Assembly (NCBI GenBank): GCA_031213475.1
Contig: JARUPZ010000024.1
Location: 9,427,324-9,491,323 of the forward strand
Source: Nereocystis luetkeana
Lineage: Eukaryota > Sar > Phaeophyceae > Laminariales > Laminariaceae
Length of the DNA: 64,000 bases
Reading direction: 5' to 3'
Shown here piece by piece: positions 13,901-25,900 of this stretch (positions within the stretch are counted from its first letter, which is position 1; each line of letters opens with the position of its first letter). The position numbers were made by a program, and so were the translations under genes. The notes beneath the pieces were generated by a model. It saw nothing but the letters and a program-made list of their open reading frames with translations. It ran no database searches and was not told the origin of the DNA.

Positions 13901-16900
13901 GGTGCTAAAAGGAATAGAGGCATTCGTTCCTGGCGCAGAGGCAACACCATGTTTCGAGCAAGCAACCACAACCTATGGACCTACCGGTGGCAGGCATGAG
14001 AGAGCACGCACCTGGTCGCCCGGATTTCTGCTCGAAAAAATCTCGGCTGCGGCTTGTCGGTGCTTTTCTTTCATCATCAAGTTCAACTCTCGACCCCGCC
14101 TCGCGAGGTCTCTCGCAAGCAAGCCCTGTCCCCGCCGAAACGCCTCCGTTGCAGATGTGAAGAGCTTGTTCCGCGCCCTGTTTGTTTATAGAGCAGCGGG
14201 CGACGCAACTGGGGGTTAGGGGGCCAGACGAACGATCGCATCCCATGCCATGCCTTGCCCTAGGTAAAAAATCAAAAACGAATACACGAAAGCCTTAAGA
14301 GCTTTCAGGTGGCACAGCGAGGGGTGCGATCGATTTTTTCAGCGTTATCATATAATATTATATCATCATCATATCATATCATATCATATCATATCATATC
14401 GATAGCTTTCTCTCGCAACAACGTTAAGGAAGCCAAAATCGAACATTATATATACATATATTATACTATTAATAGGCATGCCTTACAAGGCATGTGCCTT
14501 ATTGGGTATTATACCAATAGTCAGTCACAAGTGCTACCCCAACCAGTAGCTCGCGTCACCGTAGTATACATGTCCAAAAAGATACTGACCGTTTGGCTTC
14601 AAAAATAACCTGCGAACGTTCCTACTATTAGTGGACAGAGTGGTACCGCGCAGTACCGTACAGCAGTACCGCGCAGTACCGTACAGTACCGAGGCTGAAG
14701 GTTGCACATGCCCGTCCAACTATATGATATGGTAGTTTAACTGCACCGTGCCGAACAGTAGAGAAGTGTACAGGTACAGTGCCGCAACCAGAGCTCAGAG
14801 GTGTCCGCCCACCTTGCCAGCTCCGCCGCATCTTTCCTAGATTCCCTGTACTGCGACCCCACAGCATCTCCGGTAGAAACCCACCCAGCAGGGGGAGCAC
14901 CAACAGCCGCGGTTACGCGGCCACCACACCCGCCAACGCTAACACCACTATCAACACCACCACCAATACTAACACCACTGCTAACACCGCCACCACCCCC
15001 AAGTCGAATCCAAGCGCCTGACGGAGTGGCTGCTCTCGCGGCGCCCCCGAGTTCAGAACTTGTCGAGCCGACAACGTCCGCAAACGACATCCCGCTTGTT
15101 GTACGCGCCGCCGCCGCCGCTGCTGCTGCTGCCGCCGCTGATGCTGCCGCGGCCACTGTCAACCTACCACTACCGCCGCCACCGCCGCCGTCGCTGCTGC
15201 TGCTATTAATAGCGCCGGCGTAGCGCGCAGAGGCAGCATTCGCGTTCGAGCTTGAAGCGGCGAACAGCGGTGATGGTGGTGGTCGTGGTGGTGGGGGCAG
15301 TGGTGCTGGATGGGAGAGAGATGGAACGCTGTGGCCGTTCTCGAGGCTGCTGGTGGTGGCGGTAGTGGCTGTGGTGGTGGTGGTGGTAGCGCGTAGCAAG
15401 GCCGGGAGACTTACTGCAGTGAAGCGCGTCTGACCCACGAAAAAAGGGGGGAGGGGGAAGGCGAAGGGTGGGAGTGGGGTGGGGGGGGAGGGATGTTTCC
15501 TATGCCATGCATGGATGTAGTCGTAATACCATCGACCCTCGCACCCCTATAAAAAAGGCCGGAACGAAGCACGTCGGGCTTTCACCGACCAGACACTGCT
15601 TGCACCAAACGTTTTGACGTGAGGGATGAGGCGAGTCGCATGAAGAGTGAGCTGCATCCTACAAACACCTGCTTGTGAAGCATATTTTCTTGCATTGGAT
15701 GAGAGAGTCGATTGGTTGATTTGTTTCCTGGTGTAGCCACTTCCAGAGACAGCAATGGGTACACTACGCAACTGCCCCGTGGGTGCATTGACATATATCT
15801 AACCAGGTACACACAAGGTGACCCGATCATTCTCCGCTACACCGGTCTCAGTATAAAATGTAAATGCATGTTTCGTGCAAGCATGGAGCCTACAGTGTGT
15901 GTGTCCTTTACATTAAACCGTTCATTCTACCCGTCGACATCCGACACAACCAGTGTCCGTGCCGATTCTTCAATCCTAGACGAGATGCAAGTTCTGAGGT
16001 CACAAAGCTACGCCACAGAGATACTATAGAAAGAAGCCATATACACAGAATAACAATCATAATAGCCCAAAAAAAATAGACAATACCCGTGACCTTCTCA
16101 AAAATAATACCAACCATTTGGACCCGGTTGTCACCGAAAACCGACCACCTGACGACACAACTTCACCCACCTTCCTGCCACGGCCCCCCTTCTTTACCCC
16201 CCCCCCTCCTTTTCGAGAGCCGACCACCGCCGCCAGCAAAACATCGTCGTCTGTTCGCCCACCAGCGCTCGCCCCAACCGGCACATATTGCGCCGCATCA
16301 CCCGCGGCTACCTCTACCGCCGCGGTCAATACCGCCTCCGCTGCCATCGGTCTATTACTAATAGAATCGACCGGTTTGATCATATCGACCAAATTTCGGT
16401 CCGTGCCGAACGCCGCGGCACCATTGAGCAGAGGTGTCGTAACCGCTGTGGACGATATCGACTGCGTCACTTCCGAATTTGAACTTGCAATTGAATTTCC
16501 TATCGGAGCTTTTGTCGAAGCTGAGGTTGCTGCTGAAGTTGCAGCTGATGGAGTGGAAGGTGGCGGTTTCGATACCAACGAAGGGAAGTCGTCGATTCCA
16601 AGGCCGTGGGAGCCGCCGTCGCCGCCGCCGCCGCCTGTGCTGTGACTGTGACCATGACCATGACTATTGCTGCGTAATCTCGCTCCGTCCATGCCCCCGT
16701 TCTGTTTGTAATTTGGCCACCAACGAAACCAAAGTCAGCGTCGGAAAAGTCAGCAATAGTCGGACACGGGGCGGGAGCTGACCAAGAGGACGAGCAGAAA
16801 GGACGGGGGTGACACCAACGACATTGGCGTGTGGTTAAAATGCGCTCGCAGAAAAGCAGAAGACATACAGCTTCCCGAAGGGTCGGATAGTCAAGCAAAT

Positions 16901-19900
16901 CACATCGGTGTCGGGGGAGAGGGGCAAGCAGGGGTGGCCCCAAACCAAAATCGAGAGGGACGGAAAGGGAGGGGCGTTCATCCTTGACGAGGAGGGTGCT
17001 GGTGGAAGACTCGGAGGGAACAAGAAGGGAGAAATAATGCCTGGAGAAGAGGACGACCCCGAGGCCGCAAAATAAGTCAGGAACTGAGCAGCACAATACG
17101 TACTTGCGCACCCTGGGCACACAGTGATCTACAGCGGTATTAACGGTGTACACTATATCCTCTATCACGGGGGACCATAGTTAATAGGACCTAGATGGTG
17201 TACACAAAAACCTTCAAGGTATATGTTTGCCTATTCTTACTCACAACTTTTGGTGCTATGTATTATGGTCCCCCGTAATAGTTCTTTATTTGCCGCTGTG
17301 ATGTGACGGCGTGCAGGACCTGCGTAAAACAGTTCCAAGGCAGGAAACACGTGCTACGGTACATCGTTCAGATTCTACGAGTCACACCCAGCAACATGAG
17401 CTAGATCATATGTACGACATCGAGAACAGTTGGATCTATCGGCCTTGAGCGATCTACCGTACCAGTCTGTCCCTGCTGTAAATGTAAGGGGCCGATTCTA
17501 CACTACAATTCAATGCAAACGTTCACTGTGTTCGAGGACAGAGTGCTACATAATGACGTGGAAATCGATCACCAGTCACAAACGTGGCTATTTACCTCAT
17601 ACCTCTCCGTCTTTCTGGGCGTATTGAGAAGTGTCCCATTTTCAAGCCTGTGTTTCATGTCGTCCCTCCCTTAAGGCGGGGAACCCGGCGAAACGGCTCA
17701 CACCCCTCTTGCCGTGAACCCTTTTTTGCACTACTGTACCTGGTATTAATAGTCAAAACCGTAAGTGCTTTACCGTCATATGACAACCACCACACCACAC
17801 TATTTGTTTTTCGGATCTTCCTAGGGCTCCAGCACCTTTGTGTGACCACGGACTCCTTCGTCAGAGAGTTAATGTGAGAACAACAACAACAACAACAACA
17901 ACTATTAATAGCAGTACTATTAATACCATAATATGGGACACCTATGTAAAATATGAGTAAGAAACAGGAAAAGGGCTCAGACCGGAATCCGTTTTTGAGA
18001 ATGGGCGCGTTCTATACTAACTTTAGTACAACGACTCTCGAATTCATTATTTCCCTGGAAAATATCAGCCCGACTTTCTTGTTGCTCGTTTTCGAACTAT
18101 TAATATCAACGGTTGGTGTCCTCTATGCTACTGGACATACCAGCACAAAAAATAATCCATTGCTCACCTCCCGGCTACCCTCCCCCGCAACGCCTTCCAG
18201 CTCTCCCTGAAACCCTCTCAAGACTTTCAAGATCTCCGAGTGGTCCAAGCCAACAAAGTCATCGTTCAAGTCGTGCAGAAAGTGACAGGAGTCGAAGTTA
18301 AGACACGTCCCCTGCAGCCAGTACCGGCAAGTGGTGGAAGCGAAGTCATGGCTAAAGGCGCAGTCGCTTCTCAAGCACTCCCCGCCCAGCAGATGTCGAC
18401 AAGGCTTCGAAGGCCGCTCCGGGTCGCATGCCGTCTTTACGAGGGGTTTCCATAGGCGTGCGAGGCGAATGGGAGTTAGGGATGGGGTGGGTGGAGGGGT
18501 TGGGCAGCAGCGGGGGGGGGGGGGGGGGGGGGGTACTCAATATCATGTATGGCCGTAGTCGTATGACTGGGAGAGCAACAGGGTGTGGGGGAGTGGGAGT
18601 AGGAGGAAGTAGGAAGGGGGGTGGGGTGGGGGGGGGGGGGGGGGTAGAGAAAGGCGGGTAAAGCTCCAAAAAAGGAGACTCACGACGCCCTAAACTGTAG
18701 TATCATTAAATAATTGTTATTTCGTTATCACGGAGGACAAATGGGCATATGCTTTCTTTGAGGAAGGTTCAGTACATGGTACAGACCCTGGATGTGCTCG
18801 ATGTCGCTGGGTAGAAAGGTGCTACGGTTGGATGTGGAAGAGTGCACAAACCCACCGGCCTTATGTATGTTTCATGAGGTCCATAAACAACCCGTAATAG
18901 GCGCGATCTACGTACAGTAAACTTATTATTAATAGCATGAGTACAGTAGTATTACAGCAGTAGTATTACGAGGAATCAATATTAATAGTACTATTATTAA
19001 TAGTATCACACGCATGCTACGACAAGGTTCGACGAAATCCTCCATGTAAAAACTGAGGTGTGCTGTTAACTACACGGGACCAGTCAGCGGGAGCGAGCGA
19101 AACATTCCCAACGTTCTCATTCTGGAAGCAAACACACAGAACAAAAAACAAAAACACGCATATACCTGACCAGCACGCCCAACACCGGTGTAGTGTACAA
19201 TATAATACGAGGGTTTTACCTGGAGCGTGGAGAGAACGATCGCGGAAGCTCGGTTCAAATCCCAACTGCTCTTCGCCAGAGCGACCTGTGGAAATGGGCA
19301 TCGTCATGAGCGTGGTCGCGGTTATCGTCGAAGGGGTCGTTGTGATGACGGTTGTGATGACGGTCGTGATGACGGCCGTGATGACTGTCGTGTCCTTATG
19401 GGGCGGACGCCCCGGGCAGGTTGACGTCTTGTGTGGTAGAGGCAGTGGTGTGGAGTAGACACCGAGGTGGGTCGTTCCCTCGGGTCAGAACAACACGGAA
19501 TGGAGTAAAGTGACAAACCTTACGGGTGCGACCTTGAACGTGTGAACAATGATGCGATACTATCTATAGAGGAAGCGGGCCTGGTATCCACTCCTATCTA
19601 CTTGTAAACACCAGCCTGGCGTTCTTAGTGCTCGCTTTATTATTAAATATGAATAGAAAGAGTACAAAAATAGCTGCCGTGTATATATATATAACTAAAA
19701 CATAAACAAATGTGAAATCGAGGATTTCGGGGAAGCTGACCTTTGAGAACTGTTTGTGATACTCCGAACGCGCGTACCAGGGGTTTCATATGGTCTCGTG
19801 AAGGATGCACACACATCCCATATCGAGAGGAACAAAATCTGGCAGCTGTGGAGCTCAGGGAGTGAGCACATATATTTGAAAAAATCAGCCGTGTGGAGAT

Positions 19901-22900
19901 CGAAGGTTTCCTATTACGGGGGACCACAGTGAATAGGACGGACGATGCACACAAAAACCTCTACAGTATATTGCGCTGTTTTTACCAACATTGGTCCCCC
20001 GTAATAGAAGCTCACGCCCCCCTGCGCTATGCACTATTAATACCAGGTACCAGGTATGTACTACTCGGTCGTTCGAACAAAACTTCCCAACGCACACAAG
20101 TTGAAGACAGTTACAAATACCCTGCTGTGCGAGTTCCCAGGTTGAACACCGGACGGAAATATCAGGACCGGTTACACATAAATATGAAGACAAAACGATC
20201 CCTACATTTCCGTCCAGAGGAATACCTACTACCAACTATGGACGTAAAATCGTTTTTGGATAAATACGGAGAAAAATGTCCCTCAAATGTTGCCGTCCTT
20301 GTATACGAGTACTATCACGGTGGGCGCAACGCAAATTCAAATGCAAAAAAAAACGGTCCTTAGACCTATGCCAATGGAAACGCGAAGTTCAAAAGTTTTT
20401 TTTCAAATATATCGCTTTAAAAAAACAGCCGAAAAAATTCTCGTACCGCCGCTGTGGGGGAAAAAGAGAAAAATGTTTGATTTATTCTTTTTTTTCCCCC
20501 AACGGCTGCAGGCGGCGCAATTTGTGTTTTTCTGGTCGCAAATTGTCAACACGGTGATCGAAACCAGCTCGTGCGACGATCGACGCTCGATCTCGACATA
20601 GACTCAGCCCACGGCCAACCCACTCGGTATCTGGCAAGCCCAACGAGTATAGATGACGGCCTCGAAGATATCAGGTGGATCCATGGTCTAAGGGGCGAGA
20701 GCTTGCCGGCGGCGTCCTACGGTATCCTCCCAAACCTGAAAAAAACTCTATTTTTTGCCATTCGAGACGGATGGAGAAGTTTTGTCTTCTGTTTTGTGCA
20801 AACCAGCGGCGGAATGTTTTTTTATCACACGCCTGGTCAGCTCCCGCCACGTGACACCGGCCATGGTGTGAAGACGGTGACCCTAGGGTGGGTCGGGGCC
20901 CCTAACGAGCGCACTCCGTTCAGAATTCACGACGCAATCGTTGGTTTTGTTGATCGATGTCTGTCGAGGACTCGGAATCTCGCCGCTTCGAACCAAAGAT
21001 CGGCCTGAGTTTTTCTCAAGCCGATGTTGGCCCAACATCGGCCGCAGATTTGCTTTTTTGGGGTTTTTCCAAAAGTTAGGAACTTTTCTTTTTTTTTAGG
21101 TGGCCCATAGGAAGCGTGTTCTGAATTGTTTTGGCGGGTATCTTTGAAATTCAACTTTTTATTGCAATTTCGCTGTACCATTGGCATAGGTCTTACATGT
21201 CCGTCTATATATGCTACTATAAGATGATACTGTACCAATATGGGTATAAATACAAGGACCGTTTAGACATAAATATGAAGATAAAGACGGCCCTTACACT
21301 TCCGTCCATATGCGCTACTGCTGTACCACTATAAGAACGGAAATGCACGGACAGTCACGGCATAAAAATGAACACTGAATGGTCTTCGTATAACGCTTTG
21401 GACGGGAACGCGAAGACTTTGGACGGAATTGTAAGGATCCCCACCTGCAGACACTCCGGGGAACAATCCAAAAAGCCCTCGGCCATCAGCTCCAGCATCT
21501 CCGCCTCTAGCTGCACCTGCGCATGCATCTCCTCCTGGACACCGAGGTTCGAATGCCAAGCCCCCCCTTCTACCCCCCGCCCCTCTTCCTCCCGTGTCTC
21601 CTGGCCGCTCCAGCATTCCAGAGCAACCTTTCCACGCATCGCACAGATGACGATTGGGACCAAGATCATCTGGGTCAACGTTTCCACCTATCGGTCAGAT
21701 CCTGCCTTACTGCAGATCTCACATTCGACGCAATGGGATGTTGCGGAAGATTGCAACGGTTCCCCCCCTGCCCTGTTATAAATGGGTTGGGTTGGCGTCG
21801 GTAGGCAACGACACTGTAAAACATCTACTTGAGCTAGACAAACAGGGTACAACTTTCTTTTTCTTTTTTTGGGGGGGGGGCGGTCGCCCACAGCTGGTTG
21901 TCGAGTTGGATCATTTGTGCGAGGTAAACAACCTTTGTTCCGCGCAAGTGGGAATGATCGCATCTCGTGGTGTCCGTGCTAAGGCACCCAAGAGGCAGTT
22001 ACATAGTAATCCCATTGCTGTCTCTGAAAGTGGCTACACACCGGAAATTAAACTAATTCATTGAAGCTGTCATCCATATGAAAGTCCGCCTCACAAGCGG
22101 TTCTTAGTAGGATGCAGCTCACCCTTTATGCGACACCTCACGGCGCTTCTTGGTGCAAGCAATGTCTGTCTGGTCGGTGAAAACCCAACATGCTCCCTCC
22201 CGGCGTTGTGAGGGTGTGAGGGTCTCTATGGCCATATGACTACGGTCATGCATGAGATCGAGTACATCTCTCCTAACGAGCACACACTCCCCCCCCCTCC
22301 CCATCCCCCTCCTCATCCTCCTCCTATGCTTCCTGTTCGCTCCAACATTCAGGATAAGCCTTTCCACGCCTCGGACAGCTCATTTAGGGTTTGAGCATCA
22401 AGACCATCTGGACATCTAAACTAGAGTAGGATACATTTTTTTTAGTATCGCGCTTTGCCCTCCACCCCCTGGCGTCTCCATGTTTCTCACGCCGACATCA
22501 CTGCTAATGTATCAAAATCTCGAGATCGAACTACGGTAGAATCGACTTTTAATTGTTTTTTTGCTGTTCGTCGTTGTTGTGTCGAAGTCGACTATTAATA
22601 CGTGCGATATTCAGCGCTAATCTAGACCCTGGCCAGATTCTTACATTCCCAGTCAACTTTTTCACGCGTGGGACTGACGATCTACAGATAGATAATTTAC
22701 AGATGGATCACACATATCATATAGATCCCATATCTGCCGCTATGAGATGTCGCGCAGGAGCTGTTTACGCCATACTATACAGCTCCCACCCGGCAACTTT
22801 TGTCTCTAAGTATCGCAGATTATACCTGTCATCTAAACCCCTAACTGTCGAGATCATGACATGCAATTAAAATGGTCAAATGGCGGTCTCCGACTTCTCC

Positions 22901-25900
22901 GATCTGTGCAACGATGTTCCTTGTTCGTATGATACTTAGTATAGACACACTGTACAGACGACGCTTTTCGGAGGAAGGAGCCGCATCGGCAACTTGCTCT
23001 GGCCCGCTCAGAGCTGGGAGCAGCGCTCAGCGCAATGCTGAGAGCAGCGTTGAGAGCAACGCTCGAAGCAAAAGCTCAGAGCAATGCCGGAAGCAAAGCT
23101 CAGAGCAATGCCGGAAGCAAAGCTCGGAGCAGCGGTGAAAGCAACGCTCAACGCAACGCTCAGCGCAAAGCTCAACGCAATGCTCAGCGCAATGCTGAGA
23201 GCAGCGATGAGCGCAACGTTGCACACATCGGGCTCATCACGATCAAGATTAATCTAAACCCTGACCTGCCACTAGGAGGTTTAGTGCAGGATAGTGCAGG
23301 ATCTGTGTACTGTGTAGTACAGACGCCCAGCGCAGCGCCTACATAGACGCTGAGATCAATAAACACTACGAGCAATGATAAGAGCAATGCTTAGCCCAAC
23401 GCTCAGAGCAACGCTCAGAACAGCGCTCAGCATAACGCTCAGCGCAACGTCAATAACAAAACTCGGCTCAAACGGTGCACTTCACGTTAGATACTCCCGC
23501 AACTGGTTAGGGAGAAGGACGGGAGTGGGAGAGATGCATGGGGGCGGGGGGGGGGGCGGAAACCATAAAAACACCACGCACTGCACCCGTACCGCGAGAG
23601 TAAAACATGACCTAAGCCTACCTTACCAGCCCAGTGACACTATTCATACTTTGTCGTAGAGCAGCAGCTAATTGCTTCGGTGGGGTTAGGGTGTTGTACG
23701 ATATATGCAAGGCAAAGCATCCATTAAGACCTTGCCATCCTTTTCTGATTGATAAGCCGTACTGAAGGAGCCGTGTGGCGTGGTTGGATGACGAACCTGC
23801 TCTGCTCGTTTCGTATTGTCTGACGCCAAGGGGTTGGGCATAGTTGACGAACGCAGGGCGGAGACGGCAGTCTGGGTAGCAAGGTACCAGGCGGATTAGC
23901 AGGGAGAACCTGGCTATACTACTCGTACCACAAGCTGCTGCCGCCACCTGGAAGGTGCTTTGGGCTTTGGTCGGCCTGTTATTTCCCCTTTGTTATTTTT
24001 CCTTGTTACTTTTTTCCTTGGTTCTTTGTCTTACTCTGTTTGCAAGCAGTGGTGTTTTTTCTTATTTATTTATTTTCTTTTTTTTTTCCAGCTCGTTCTT
24101 TTTCAAGTGTTGGCCACCTCGCCTGCGGGGGGGGGGCACGACAGATTGTTTCTCCTAGATTTTGCTTTCATTTTTTTCTTTTTCTCTTTCGATTTGTCTA
24201 CCTTGTTTTTGTTTTCTCTTTGATTGTTTCTTTTCGTTTCACTATTTCATAGATTGCGTATGTCGTGCCTGTCGTATCTAGTATGATGACATGGCTTTGC
24301 ATTGCCCACTGCAGTGCATACTGCACACGTGGCAACGTAGTATCTCTGTGGCGTAGCTTTGTGACCACATAACTTGTATCTCTTCTAGGATTGAAGAATC
24401 GGCACGGACACTGGTTGTGCTGGATGTCGACGGGTAGAAAGAACGGTTTAATGTGAAGAACACACACATGTAGAACAGCCGGAAAGTATTTCAGTGGGGT
24501 TGCTGTGTAGGCAAAGTAGTTTAGTACATGGGGTTGAGAAACATACAGGGAAAGGACAAGTGGGTTCAAGCCATACAGCAGTATATAGGCTAAAAATTAG
24601 GGTTGAACTATTTTGTTTTGTTTTGTTTAGACGAGACAAACTAGGTCTCACAGCTCTGGTTTAGATAATTCAGTCAAAAATATTGAAGCGAAGGAGGAGT
24701 GGGGTTGCGCTATACATGGACAAACGAAAGCCTCTCACCGCGAGACCCCCGCCCCTTCCCGCTGGCAGGGCAGAGTTGCCGCCGCCTCCTCCCGGCGTGA
24801 ACTCCTTGGCGGAGGCAGACAATGCCGACACTCCGTCTGGGTCGATGCGACACGGGCAATCGCGAAGGGGCAGACGTCAAAATGAAGGGGTTAATGCCGG
24901 GTACGGAGGGATGAGGTAAAGAGTAGGCTAAGAAAAAAACAACAACAACAAAAACAAACTACTACAAGCATATGCGGAGGAGGGGTGACGTACGTTAAGT
25001 TAGCACCCTTATAGTATCGCCAACAGTGAACACCTCGGACATATCATCCACAGGTCATCTACAGATCATCCACACATCATTTACAGATCATCTACAGATT
25101 ATATACAGATCATTTACAGATCATTCCCACCTACATTGTCAAGATCTTCCAGGGCAGATAGATAGATGATGTGTATGATCTGTATGACCTGCATGATCTA
25201 GCTCATGCTGCCGGGTGAGAAGCTGTGCAATCTGCATGATGTAAGGACAGGTTTTCTGGTTCGGATCTGTGCTGTACTGATCATATGCATACAGCATATC
25301 AAAACGGCAGGTTAACATGTAGATGATCTATCTGATCTATCTGGTATGTCCTACGCGTGAAACAACTATCTCGAAACGAGCTATTTCGAAGCAGTGTATC
25401 CGCCAAAAAGAGGTTGTACCAAGGAAACTTCGATACGTTTGGAACCAAGGTATCGCGACCACTCGACCCAGAAGGGACCCAGAAGGGACCCAGAAGGGAC
25501 CCAGAAGGGAGCCAGAAGGGAGGTAAGGCTCTCCTCAAGTTCCCATTGAAACGCCCTAGTGATACCAAAACATAACAGCAGTGTGGGAAACCACAAAATG
25601 GCTACACGGCAAAAAAAGACAGCATGATGCTACTTGGTTGTTGTCGCCTATGTCACGTTAGCCCATTGCCATAGCTTAGACCGAAGGCAAACAAACGAAA
25701 AGCTAAACCCAGCGAAACTCGTTACGGAGGGGTGCACTGGGGTGGGGTGTACATAGGGAGAGCCCGGCCTATCGCCGTCGTCGAGGGCAAACGCGAAGCC
25801 GCCTCGGGCATCAAGTTTGTAACAACTCTACCAGACAGCTCGTCCGACGGTCTACCAGGTATTGTACAAACACAAAAAAGAGGCATGCAGTGAATGTAAT

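Larger units (their letters stand above)
11030..14011 (-). other. Smr gene intron 7
   Basis: A 3.0-kb intron. Just inside lies a decayed duplicate of the exon-8 start (11127-11175), followed by ACCGGTAAA-type short repeats to about 11360. It also holds a family-D repeat (11887-12060), the TIR element 12491-13271 and a family-2 MITE (13820-13914). Confidence 0.7.
18435..21444 (-). other. Smr gene intron 3
   Basis: A 3.0-kb intron. It holds G homopolymers, a partial family-E repeat (18780-18860), a family-1 MITE (19912-20006) and the TTA-flanked TIR element (20363-21192). I recognised no further exon. Confidence 0.7.
21535..24738 (-). other. Smr gene intron 2
   Basis: A 3.2-kb intron. It holds a family-D repeat, two patches of GCTCAGAGCAAC-type short repeat (23000-23230, 23370-23455), a T-rich stretch (about 23990-24240) and a family-E copy. 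No further exon was recognised. Confidence 0.7.

Noticed and set aside
14801-15223. 140-residue Pro/Ala-rich + frame
   Set aside because: Shadow of Smr gene exon 6, whose - strand reading leads into DUF1771.
16118-16645. 175-residue + frame opposite Smr gene exon 5
   Set aside because: It is the mirror of a low-complexity coding exon. The - strand version has matching splice sites and phases; this one has none.
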